A DNA stretch of 64,000 bases from the NCBI RefSeq assembly GCF_008704395.1, contig NZ_CP023695.1, positions 5,766,001 to 5,830,000 of the forward strand. The letters run 5' to 3'. The translations under genes and the position numbers were made by a program. The DNA is from Streptomyces alboniger. Lineage in GTDB: Bacteria > Actinomycetota > Actinomycetes > Streptomycetales > Streptomycetaceae. Below the pieces are notes generated by a model that made no database searches, was not told the origin of the DNA, and worked only from the letters and a program-made list of their open reading frames with translations. Positions 1 to 12,356 of this stretch are shown piece by piece; within the stretch, counting starts at the first letter, position 1, and each line of letters begins with the position of its first letter.

Positions 1-2
1 TC

Positions 3-1580
3 TTCGCCTATCCGGTCTCGGCGATCGTCGCGCGCGGCCTGCACATCGGCGGGGTCTGGCGGTTCGGGCGGGTCGCGGAGGTGCTCGGGCAGTCCGACAT
101 CCGCCATGTCCTGTGGTTCACGACCTGGCAGGCGCTCGCCTCGACCGCGCTCACGCTGCTGATCGCGCTCCCCGGCGCGTATGTCTTCGCGCGCTTCGAC
201 TTCCCCGGCAAGCAGGTGCTGAGGGCCGTCGTCACCGTGCCGTTCGTGCTGCCCACGGTCGTCGTCGGCACGGCCTTCCTGGCGCTGATCGGGCGGGGAG
301 GGCTCTTCGACGAGCTGTGGGGCGTGCGCCTGGACACCACCGTGTGGGCGATCCTGCTCGCGCACGTGTTCTTCAACTACGCGGTGGTCGTCCGCACGGT
401 CGGCGGGCTCTGGTCGCAGCTCGACCCGCGGCAGGAGGAGGCCGCGCGGATGCTCGGGGCCTCGCGCTGGACGGCGTGGCGGACCGTGACGCTGCCCGCG
501 CTCGGGCCGGCCGTGGCGGCCGCCGCGCTCATGGTCTTCCTCTTCACCTTCACCTCCTTCGGTGTCGTGCAGATCCTGGGCGGGCCCGCTTACTCGACGC
601 TCGAAGTGGAGATCTACCGGCAGACCGCTCAGCTCCTCGATCTGCCGACGGCCGCCGTGCTGACGGTCGTGCAGTTCGCGGCGGTCGGCCTGATCCTGGC
701 GGTCCACGCGTGGACGGTGCGGCGGCGCGAGAGCGCGCTGAAGCTGGTCGACGCCTCGGCCGTGGCGCGCCGCCCGCGCGGTGCGGGGCAGTGGTCGCTG
801 CTCGGACTGGTCATGGCCACGGTCGTGCTGCTGATCCTGCTGCCGCTCGGGGTGCTGATCCAGCGTTCCTTCGACGGCCCGGACGGCTTCGGCCTCGCGT
901 ACTTCAGAGAGCTGACCTCGGCGGAGGGCGGCGCCTTCCTCGTGCCGCCGATCGAGGCGGTCTGGAATTCCCTTCACTACGCGATCGTGGCGACGGCCAT
1001 CGCGGTCGTCATCGGCGGGCTCGCGGCCGCCGCCCTGACGCGGAGAGCCGGTCGTCTCGTACGCGGGTTCGACGCGCTCCTTATGCTGCCGCTCGGGGTG
1101 TCGGCGGTGACCGTCGGCTTCGGGTTCCTCATCACGCTGGACGAGCCGCCGCTCGACCTGCGGGCCTCCTGGATCCTGGTGCCGCTCGCCCAGGCGCTGG
1201 TCGGCGTGCCCTTCGTCGTACGCACCATGCTGCCCGTCCTGCGCGCTGTCGACGGGCGGCTGCGTGAGGCGGCGGCCGTGCTCGGCGCCTCGCCGCTGCG
1301 GGCGTGGCGGGAGGTCGACCTGCCGATGGTGCGGCGGGCGCTGCTGATCGCCGCAGGGTTCGCCTTCGCCGTCTCGCTCGGTGAGTTCGGGGCGACCGTC
1401 TTCATCGCGCGGCCCGACAACCCGACCCTGCCGGTCGCCGTGGCGCGGCTGCTCGGACGGGCCGGGGACCTCAACTACGGGCAGGCGATGGCCCTCTCGA
1501 CGATCCTCATGGTGGTGTGCGCGGTGTCGCTGCTGCTTTTGGAACGCATCTGTACCGAACGCACCACGGGAGAGTTCTGA
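3..1580 (+). CDS. ABC transporter permease, two fused permease modules (5' end outside window)
   Basis: This is an integral membrane permease of the thiamine/iron (ThiP/FbpB-like) class. The frame is already open at base 3 with hydrophobic coding sequence before the first internal GTG at 81, so the true start is upstream of the window. Two binding-protein-dependent permease modules are visible. Each has a cytoplasmic EAA-type loop that docks on the ATPase: EEAARMLGAS (about base 436) and REAAAVLGAS (about base 1265). The protein has about ten or more membrane segments. Its stop overlaps the start of the ATPase gene by one base, so the two are translationally coupled. The binding protein is presumably encoded upstream. 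The substrate cannot be read from the sequence; thiamine, iron or a similar solute are the family precedents. Confidence 0.85.
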   Translation, partial: FAYPVSAIVARGLHIGGVWRFGRVAEVLGQSDIRHVLWFTTWQALASTALTLLIALPGAYVFARFDFPGKQVLRAVVTVPFVLPTVVVGTAFLALIGRGGLFDELWGVRLDTTVWAILLAHVFFNYAVVVRTVGGLWSQLDPRQEEAARMLGASRWTAWRTVTLPALGPAVAAAALMVFLFTFTSFGVVQILGGPAYSTLEVEIYRQTAQLLDLPTAAVLTVVQFAAVGLILAVHAWTVRRRESALKLVDASAVARRPRGAGQWSLLGLVMATVVLLILLPLGVLIQRSFDGPDGFGLAYFRELTSAEGGAFLVPPIEAVWNSLHYAIVATAIAVVIGGLAAAALTRRAGRLVRGFDALLMLPLGVSAVTVGFGFLITLDEPPLDLRASWILVPLAQALVGVPFVVRTMLPVLRAVDGRLREAAAVLGASPLRAWREVDLPMVRRALLIAAGFAFAVSLGEFGATVFIARPDNPTLPVAVARLLGRAGDLNYGQAMALSTILMVVCAVSLLLLERICTERTTGEF

Positions 1581-2677
1581 TGGGCCCGCAGCCAATTCCG
1601 GCCGCCTTGCTGCGCCTGCGTGAGGCGACCGTCCGTTTCGGGGCGCGGGCCGTGCTCGACGCCGTGGACCTGGAGGTCGCCGAGCACGAGATCGTCTGTG
1701 TGCTCGGGCCGAGCGGCAGCGGCAAGTCGACGCTGCTGCGCGCGGTCGCCGGGCTCCAGTCCCTCGACGCGGGGCGGATCGAACTCGGTGGGCGCGACCA
1801 GCGCGGGGTGCCCGCGCACAAGCGGGGCGTCGGCCTGATGTTCCAGGACCACCAGCTCTTCCCGCAGCGCGACGTGGCGGGCAATGTCACCTTCGGGCTG
1901 CGCATGCACGGCGCCTCGCGGGGCGAACAGGCCGACCGGGTCGCCGAGTTGCTCGAACTCGTCGGGCTGCCGAAGGCGCAGCGGCGCGCGGTCGCCTCGC
2001 TCTCCGGGGGTGAGCAGCAGCGGGTGGCACTCGCACGGGCCCTCGCGCCCCGGCCCCGGCTGCTGATGCTGGACGAGCCGCTCGGCCAGCTCGACCGCTC
2101 GCTGCGGGAGCGGCTCGTCGTCGAACTGCGGGAACTCTTCGACGAGCTGGGCACGACCGTGCTCGCCGTCACGCACGACCAGGGCGAGGCCTTCGCGCTC
2201 GCCGACCGGGTCGTCGTGATGCGGGACGGGCGGATCGCCCAGTCCGGCACGCCGCTTGAGGTGTGGCAGCGCCCTGTGGACGAGTTCGTCGCGCGGTTCC
2301 TCGGCTTCGACAACATCGTCGGGGCGACGGTCACCGGCGAGGCGGCCGACACGGTGTGGGGCAAGATCCCCGTGCCGACGGGCACTCCCGCGGGGCGGTG
2401 CGAGGTCCTGGTGCGGCCCGCCGGGGTGCGGCTCGTCACCGCTCACGAGGGGCTGGCGTGCACGGTGACGGCGCGCACGTTCCGCGGCACCCATGTCGCC
2501 GTGCACCTCCAGCCCGAGGACGGGCCGCGTCTGGAGGCGGCGTGCGCGCTGCGCCGGGCGCCCGAGGTCGGGGAGAGGGTGGGGATCGCCTTCGACGCGG
2601 GGGATGTGGTCGTCCTCGGGGAGACGGGCGGGGCGGCGCCGGAAACGCGGGTGCCGCAGGAGCCCAAGTCGCTCTAG
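1580..2677 (+). CDS. ABC transporter ATP-binding protein (ThiQ/FbpC/PotA-like)
   Basis: ATPase partner of the preceding fused permease. The ATG at 1580 shares its A with the upstream TGA and is preceded by GGGAGAG. The Walker A motif (GPSGSGKST), Q-loop (FQDHQLFPQ), signature (LSGGEQQRV), Walker B (LLMLDEPLG) and H-loop (VTHDQ) are all present. After residue about 240 a C-terminal TOBE-like beta domain follows, as in importers with a regulatory tail. The length of 365 residues is normal for the MalK/FbpC group. The pair forms an importer in the cytoplasmic membrane. The nearest families carry thiamine, iron(III) or phosphonate-type solutes, and nothing here decides between them. Confidence 0.88.
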   Translation: MGPQPIPAALLRLREATVRFGARAVLDAVDLEVAEHEIVCVLGPSGSGKSTLLRAVAGLQSLDAGRIELGGRDQRGVPAHKRGVGLMFQDHQLFPQRDVAGNVTFGLRMHGASRGEQADRVAELLELVGLPKAQRRAVASLSGGEQQRVALARALAPRPRLLMLDEPLGQLDRSLRERLVVELRELFDELGTTVLAVTHDQGEAFALADRVVVMRDGRIAQSGTPLEVWQRPVDEFVARFLGFDNIVGATVTGEAADTVWGKIPVPTGTPAGRCEVLVRPAGVRLVTAHEGLACTVTARTFRGTHVAVHLQPEDGPRLEAACALRRAPEVGERVGIAFDAGDVVVLGETGGAAPETRVPQEPKSL

Positions 2678-2687
2678 TGTTCGGCTC

Positions 2688-3479
2688 ATGACGACCTTGA
2701 GTCACGACCGCTACTGCGCCGAAGTCACCACGCAGATCGACCTCTTGAGAGCCACGCTGCGCGGAGCGGACCTCTCCGTCACCGTGCCGACCTGCCCCGA
2801 CTGGACGCTGTCGCAGCTCGCCCGGCACATGGGCGGCGCGGTGCGCTGGAGCGAGCGGCTGGTCGCCACGCGCGCCGAGCGGAACATTCCGGACGAGGAC
2901 GTCCCGGACGCCCGCGGGCCCGAGAGTGACGACCCGGCCGCCCTCGACAGGTGGCTCGCCGACACCGCGGCGCTCGGCGAGCGGACGTTCCGCACGGCGG
3001 GCGCCGACGCCCCGGCGTGGTCGTGGGCGGGTGACCACACCGCCGGGTTCTGGGCCCGCCGCATGACGCACGAGCTGGCGATCCACCGCGCGGACGCCGC
3101 GATCGCCGCCGGTGTCGCGTACGAGATCGCCCCGGATGTCGCCGCCGACGCGATCGACGAATGGCTCGACCTCGTACGGCTGACACAGCTCACCGACCCC
3201 GAGGACAGCGCGTCCGAACTCAAGGGCGGCGGGCGCTCCCTCCATCTGCACGCGACCGACGCGCCGCCCGGGCTGAACGCCGAGTGGCTCATCGAGTTCG
3301 GTGAGGACGGCTTCACCTGGCGGCGCGGGCACGCCAAGGCGACGGTCGCGCTGCGCGGCCCGCTCACCGAGGTGCTGCTCGCCTTCTACCGGCGGCGATC
3401 GCTGGACGCCGGGCGCGTGGAGGTCGTGGGGGAACGGGAGTTGCTGGACTTCTGGCTGGAGCGGGCGACGTTCGGATGA
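2688..3479 (+). CDS. Maleylpyruvate isomerase-family, mycothiol-dependent protein
   Basis: This 263-residue protein has an N-terminal DinB-like four-helix domain of the mycothiol-dependent maleylpyruvate isomerase type. Typical landmarks are CPDWTLSQLARHMGG near residue 35 and THELAIHRADA near residue 127, which carry the His/Asp positions used for metal binding in the family. The C-terminal part matches the small MDMPI_C-type domain. The ATG at 2688 lies 11 bases after the ABC ATPase stop, so it could be cotranscribed with the transporter, although no strong ribosome site is visible. Actinobacteria carry many paralogues, most without a known substrate, so the enzyme activity is inferred from family only. 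Confidence 0.75.
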   Translation: MTTLSHDRYCAEVTTQIDLLRATLRGADLSVTVPTCPDWTLSQLARHMGGAVRWSERLVATRAERNIPDEDVPDARGPESDDPAALDRWLADTAALGERTFRTAGADAPAWSWAGDHTAGFWARRMTHELAIHRADAAIAAGVAYEIAPDVAADAIDEWLDLVRLTQLTDPEDSASELKGGGRSLHLHATDAPPGLNAEWLIEFGEDGFTWRRGHAKATVALRGPLTEVLLAFYRRRSLDAGRVEVVGERELLDFWLERATFG

Positions 3480-3497
3480 CGGGGGACACTCCCGGGT

Positions 3498-4172
3498 TCA
3501 ACGCCGAGCCGACGCGGGCGCCCGCACGAGCCCCAGCTCGTACGCGAGGATCACCGCCTGCGCCCGGTCGCGCAGCCCCCTCTTCGTGAAGAGGCGGTTG
3601 ATGTGGGTCTTCACGGTGTGGTCGCTGATCGTGAGGCGGTCGGCGATCTCCGCGTTCGACAGGCCCTGCGCGATGAGGACGAGCACCTCGGCCTCGCGGG
3701 CCGTCAGCCCTTCGACGCCGCCCGTCGGAGCCGGCGGCGTGGCGGCCCGCTGGCGCGTGAACTCCGCGACGAGCCGCTTGGTGACCTCGGGCGACAGCAG
3801 TGCGTCGCCGGCCGCCACGACCCGTACCGCGTGCAGCAGCTCGGGGAACGTGGCGTCCTTGAGCAGGAACCCCGAGGCCCCGGCGGTCAGCGCGTCGTAC
3901 ACGTACTCGTCGAGTCCGAACGTCGTCAGCATCAGTGCCTTCGTCGCGCCGCCGGACGCGGCGAGGATCTCGCGGGCCGCGTCGATGCCGTTCTTGTGCG
4001 GCATGCGGATGTCGAGGAGGACCAGGTCAGGGCGGTGCTCGGCGGCGAGGCTGACGGCCTGGGCGCCGTCCTCCGCCTCGGCGACCACCTGGATGTCGTC
4101 CTGGGTGTTCAGGAGGTTCACGAATCCGGTGCGGACGACGGCCTGGTCGTCGGCCACGAGAGTTCTGATCAC
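3498..4172 (-). CDS. Two-component response regulator, NarL/LuxR type
   Basis: This is a 224-residue cytoplasmic transcription factor. The receiver domain spans residues 1-120, with the phosphorylatable Asp at residue 54 (LVLLDIRMP), the acidic pair ADDQ near residue 8 and the Lys in LLKDA. The C-terminal LuxR helix-turn-helix begins at LTAREAEVLVLIAQG, with the recognition region SDHTVKTHINRLF. It lies 58 bases downstream of a histidine kinase on the same strand and is its obvious partner. The target genes are unknown; the ABC importer and the mannosyltransferase are the nearest candidates by position only. Confidence 0.92.
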   Translation of the reverse strand: MIRTLVADDQAVVRTGFVNLLNTQDDIQVVAEAEDGAQAVSLAAEHRPDLVLLDIRMPHKNGIDAAREILAASGGATKALMLTTFGLDEYVYDALTAGASGFLLKDATFPELLHAVRVVAAGDALLSPEVTKRLVAEFTRQRAATPPAPTGGVEGLTAREAEVLVLIAQGLSNAEIADRLTISDHTVKTHINRLFTKRGLRDRAQAVILAYELGLVRAPASARR

Positions 4173-4230
4173 GCCCGATGCTTCCCTTCCCGGGAGGTCA
4201 AGTACCGCTGTGGACAGAAGGGTTCAGCTG

Positions 4231-5427
4231 TCACCAAGGGAGTTCCGCCTCCACGCGGAAGCCGCCGGTCCGGCCCGCGCCCGCGGTGAGGCTGCCGCCG
4301 ACCAGAGAGGCGCGCTCGCGCATGCCGGTGAGGCCGTGCCCCGGCCCGCCGCCACCGGGCGGCGGCGGGCCGGGACCGTCGTCGCTCACGCGGAGCGCCA
4401 GCCGGTCCTTGCGGTAGTCCAGCTCGACGGTCGCACGGGCGCCGGGAGCGTGCTTGCGCGCGTTCGTCAGCGACTCCTGGACGATGCGGTACGCCGACAG
4501 CTCCCACACCGCGGCCAGCGGCACCCGCTCCCCGCTGACCCGCAGGTCCACGCTGCCGCCCACCGCGCGGTGCTGGTCGAGCAGCTCGTCGAGGTGGGCG
4601 AGGGTGGGCTGCGGGGCGGTCACCGCGGTCTCGTCGTGCTGCGGGGTGCGCAGGACGCCGAGGAGGCGGCGCAGTTCGGACATGGAGGCGCGGGCCGTCC
4701 CCGCGATCTGCTGGAAGCCCTCGCGGGCCTGCGGGGTCAGACCCGGCGTCGTGTACGTCGCGCTCTCCGCCTGCACGGCGATCATCGACACCGAGTGCGA
4801 GACGATGTCGTGCAGCTCGCGGGCGATCGCGGCGCGCTCGGCCTCGGCCGCCTGCCTGCGCTCCATGGCGATCAACTGGTCCTGGGCCAGCGCTCGTTCG
4901 TGCCGCGTCTCCTCGCGGGCCCGTACCGCGTCCCCCATGCTGACGGCGCCGAGGATCACCGCGCACAGGCCGAACCCCTCGGCGAACAGACCGAGCGAGC
5001 CCGCGTTGCCGAGCGGCGGCACATAGGGCAGCCGGTCGTCGCGGGCCCAGCTGAAGATGTGCCAGAGGTTCGCCGCGAGGGCGCCGAGCGCGCCGCCCGC
5101 CACCAGCAGCGCCGGGTGCAGCACGCGATGCCGGGCGAGGACGTAACAGCCCACGAGCCCGCTGATCATCACAGCGATGGACAGGGACGTGTCGGCGCCG
5201 AAGCTCAGCAGCCCCGCCGCCACGGTCACCAGGGCCACCGGCGGAAAGGTCCGGCGCCACATCAGGGAGGCCGTGGAGACCAGGATCGCGGTCGCGTTGG
5301 TCACCGAGCCGGGGAACTCCACGAGTTCGGCGGCCGCGCCCGCGGTCAGGGCCGCGCCCGTGACCCACGGGTAGGCGGGGGCGGCCGTCAGGGCGCGCAG
5401 GCGGCGCCGCAGGGTGGTCGTGCTCAT
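4231..5427 (-). CDS. Two-component sensor histidine kinase, NarL-system (HisKA_3) type
   Basis: This is a 398-residue membrane kinase. The first ~150 residues form about five hydrophobic segments with no extracytoplasmic domain of size, as in the common actinobacterial intramembrane-sensing class. A short coiled linker follows, then the dimerisation/phosphoacceptor helix with His in ARELHDIVSHS. The C-terminal HATPase has an N-box (IVQESLTNARKHA) and a DDGPG box followed by a glycine/proline-rich lid. It autophosphorylates and passes phosphate to the adjacent regulator. The alternative in-frame extension to 5497 is a different frame and is not used. Confidence 0.9.
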   Translation of the reverse strand: MSTTTLRRRLRALTAAPAYPWVTGAALTAGAAAELVEFPGSVTNATAILVSTASLMWRRTFPPVALVTVAAGLLSFGADTSLSIAVMISGLVGCYVLARHRVLHPALLVAGGALGALAANLWHIFSWARDDRLPYVPPLGNAGSLGLFAEGFGLCAVILGAVSMGDAVRAREETRHERALAQDQLIAMERRQAAEAERAAIARELHDIVSHSVSMIAVQAESATYTTPGLTPQAREGFQQIAGTARASMSELRRLLGVLRTPQHDETAVTAPQPTLAHLDELLDQHRAVGGSVDLRVSGERVPLAAVWELSAYRIVQESLTNARKHAPGARATVELDYRKDRLALRVSDDGPGPPPPGGGGPGHGLTGMRERASLVGGSLTAGAGRTGGFRVEAELPW

Positions 5428-5568
5428 GCCCCGATTGTCGCGGGCCGCGCGGGGCGGGGGCGTCGGCGTCAGGGTGGAGGCGGCAGCCGCAAGTCATGCC
5501 ACGGGTTGACCCGGGGTTACGGAGCCCGGGGCGACGCGCCGCGCGCCGCGGGTTCCTAGCGTCGGAGC

Positions 5569-6696
5569 ATGCCTCGCACCCTCGTCGTCACCAATGACTT
5601 CCCGCCCCGCCAGGGCGGCATCGAGACCTTCGTGGACACCCTCGTCCGGCGCTTCCCGCCCGGCTCGGCCGTCGTGTACACCTCGGCGGAGCCGGGCGAC
5701 GTGGCGTACGACGGGACGTTCCCCCACCCCGTCGTACGCGATCGGGCCCGCACCCTGCTGCCGACGCGGCGCACGGGGGAGCGGGCGGTCGCCCTCGCCC
5801 GGCGGTACGGCTGCGACCGCGTCTGGTTCGGCGCCGCCGCGCCGCTCGGGCTGCTCGCCGGGCGGTTGCGGCGGGAGGCGGCCGTGCGCAGGGTCGTCGC
5901 CACGACGCACGGCCACGAGGTGTGGTGGGCCCGCACCCCGGGCGCGCGGACGCTGCTGCGCAGGATCGGCGCGGGCGCCGACTGCGTCACCTACCTCGGG
6001 CCGAGCACCCGCGACCCCGTCCGCTGGGCCATGGACCCCGGGGTGCGGTTCGCCCGCCTGGTGCCCGGCGTCGACGCCGAGGCGTTCGGGCCAGGCCTGG
6101 ACGGCCGCCAGGTGCGGGAGCGGTACGGACTCGCCGACGGCAGGCCGGTCGTCCTGTGCGCGGCGCGCCTCGTGCCGCGCAAGGGACAGGACACCCTGAT
6201 CGAGGCGTGGCCGATGGTGCGCAGGGCGGTCGCCGACGCCACGCTGCTGCTGGTCGGCTCGGGGCCGCACGAGGCGCGCCTGCGGCAACTCGCCGAGGAA
6301 CGGGGCGTCCTGGACGGCGTCGTCTTCGCAGGCGGACGGCCGCACCCCGAGATGCCGCTGTTCTACGCCGCCGCCGACGCCTTCGCCATGCCGTGCCGTA
6401 CGCGCAGGGGTGGCCTGGAGGTGGAAGGGCTCGGCATCGTCTTCCTGGAGGCGGCCGCCGCCGGGCTGCCGGTCGTGGCGGGCGACTCCGGGGGCGCGCC
6501 GGACGCCGTACGGGACGGCGAGAGCGGCTACGTCGTCGACGGCCGCTCCCCGGCGGCCGTCGCGGACCGCCTCGTACGACTTCTGCGGGACCGCGAACTC
6601 GCCCGCTCCATGGGCGAGAAGGGCCGGGCGTGGGTGCGCGGGGAGTGGGACTGGGGACGGTCCTACGAGGTGCTCGCGGGGCTGCTGGAGACGTGA
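5569..6696 (+). CDS. pimB: GDP-mannose-dependent phosphatidylinositol mannosyltransferase-like (PimB'-like GT4)
   Basis: This GT-B fold glycosyltransferase of family 4 has 375 residues. The N-terminus (VTNDFPPRQGGIETF), the mid-sequence VWFGAAAPLGLLAG and THGHEVWW, and the donor-site region RLVPRKGQDTLIEAW closely resemble mycobacterial PimB'. They are followed by FAMPCRTR and the E-x7-E-like block EGLGIVFLEAAAAGLPV. PimB' adds the second mannose to phosphatidylinositol monomannoside at the inner membrane face. A GGAG lies only one base before the ATG, so initiation may be nearly leaderless. The gene is divergent from the kinase and converges with the LOG-family gene, overlapping it by 34 bases. 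A different mannosyl acceptor is possible. Confidence 0.8.
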   Translation: MPRTLVVTNDFPPRQGGIETFVDTLVRRFPPGSAVVYTSAEPGDVAYDGTFPHPVVRDRARTLLPTRRTGERAVALARRYGCDRVWFGAAAPLGLLAGRLRREAAVRRVVATTHGHEVWWARTPGARTLLRRIGAGADCVTYLGPSTRDPVRWAMDPGVRFARLVPGVDAEAFGPGLDGRQVRERYGLADGRPVVLCAARLVPRKGQDTLIEAWPMVRRAVADATLLLVGSGPHEARLRQLAEERGVLDGVVFAGGRPHPEMPLFYAAADAFAMPCRTRRGGLEVEGLGIVFLEAAAAGLPVVAGDSGGAPDAVRDGESGYVVDGRSPAAVADRLVRLLRDRELARSMGEKGRAWVRGEWDWGRSYEVLAGLLET

Positions 6697-7835
6697 CCCG
6701 GGCCCGACAGGAGGGCGTCGAGCGCCGCAGGGGCCTCCTCCACCCGGTCCACCAGGGCGATCCGCGACTCCATGGACCTGCCGCGGGCCAGTGACTCGAG
6801 CAGGGGCCACACCGGGAGGTGTTCCGTCCAGTGCGCGCGGTCGACCAGGACCATCGGGGTGGGCTCGCCGCGCGACTCGTAGTAGTTGGGGGTGGCGTTG
6901 TCGAAGACTTCCTGGACCGTGCCCGCGGCTCCCGGCAGGAAGACGACGCCCGCGTTCGAGCGGGCCAGCAGGCCGTCCTCCCGGGTGGCGTTGGCGAAGT
7001 ACTTGGCCAGGTGGGACGCGAAGGCGTTCGGCGGCTCGTGGCCGTAGAACCAGGTGGGGATGCCGACCGAGGCGCCACCCGAGGGCCAGCGCTCGCGGAC
7101 CGCGAAGGCCGCCCGCGCCCACTCGGTGACGGACGGCTCGAACGAGGGTGCCTTGGCGAGGAGTTCCAGGGCCTCGTCCAGCATGCCGTCGGCGAAGTCG
7201 GAGGCGTACGCGCCGAGGTTCGCCGCCTCCATCGCGCCCGGCCCGCCGCCCGTCGCGACGGTGAACCCGGCGCGGGCCAGCGCACGGCCGAGACGCGCCG
7301 CGCCCGCGTACGCCTCGGTGCCGCGCGCCATCGCGTGGCCGCCCATCACGCCCACCACGCCTGCCCCGGCGAGCAGTTCGTCCAGGGCGTCGGAGATCGA
7401 GTCGTCGTGTATCGCGCGCAGCATCGACGAGAAGACGTCGCCGTCGGCCTTGGTCCGCTGGAACCAGTCGTACGCGTGGGCGTCCGGCGTCGCGTCGTAC
7501 CCGCCGTCGGCGAGGCCGGCGAACAGGTCGCCGGGGGTGTAGAGCAGCCCACGGTAGGGGTTGAACGGCAGGCCGGGGACCGGCGGGAAGACCAGCGCCC
7601 CCGAGGCCCGCACCTTCGCCGCCGCGTCCTCGCGCATGGGGCAGCCGAGGAAGACGGCGCCCGCGACATGGGCGGTCAGGAGCGCGGAACTGCGCTCGGT
7701 CAGGTCGACGGCCTGGACGCGGCAGCCGGCGAGCGCGCCGCGCCCCCAGACCTCGTCGAACTCGGCGAGGGTCTCGATCTCGCGGTCCTCGCCGGTCGGA
7801 CGCGGGTCGGACACGGGTTCGTCAGTCGGCTGCAT
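6663..7835 (-). CDS. LOG-family (lysine decarboxylase-like fold) protein
   Basis: This 390-residue cytoplasmic protein has a Rossmann-like LOG domain in its C-terminal half. The diagnostic segment is GGGPGAMEA (residue about 193). Where most family members have PGGxGTxxE it has PGAAGTVQE (about residue 306), so one glycine is replaced by alanine. LOG enzymes release the base from nucleoside 5'-monophosphates (cytokinin-activating type). This longer actinobacterial version has an N-terminal ~140-residue extension and no known substrate. Its 3' end overlaps the convergent mannosyltransferase. The ATG at 7835 is the only strong start, and no operon partner is visible. Confidence 0.75.
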   Translation of the reverse strand: MQPTDEPVSDPRPTGEDREIETLAEFDEVWGRGALAGCRVQAVDLTERSSALLTAHVAGAVFLGCPMREDAAAKVRASGALVFPPVPGLPFNPYRGLLYTPGDLFAGLADGGYDATPDAHAYDWFQRTKADGDVFSSMLRAIHDDSISDALDELLAGAGVVGVMGGHAMARGTEAYAGAARLGRALARAGFTVATGGGPGAMEAANLGAYASDFADGMLDEALELLAKAPSFEPSVTEWARAAFAVRERWPSGGASVGIPTWFYGHEPPNAFASHLAKYFANATREDGLLARSNAGVVFLPGAAGTVQEVFDNATPNYYESRGEPTPMVLVDRAHWTEHLPVWPLLESLARGRSMESRIALVDRVEEAPAALDALLSGPGHVSSSPASTS

Positions 7836-8042
7836 GGGCCCATCCTAAGAGCCTGTCCGGCCCGGCCCCGAGCGGGAATTCCGTCCCCGGTACGGGCACC
7901 GGGTAACCTGCTGCGTATTTTTGTACAGCCGTGGGCAAACGGTGAAGGTTGTGGAAGTCGGTCGGCGGCCCCGCCAACCAGAGGCGCGGGTTCCGCGCGG
8001 GGCGGCCCTTTGGTGCGGTATCTGAGCGAAACGAGGTCGATC

Positions 8043-12352
<4,310 letters not shown>

Positions 12353-12356
<4 letters not shown>

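Noticed and set aside
7895..7925. GGGTAA near 7901 as a stress-sigma-factor -10 element before the hybrid kinase
   Set aside because: No matching -35 at the proper spacing, and the last bases do not fit the GGGTAY consensus.
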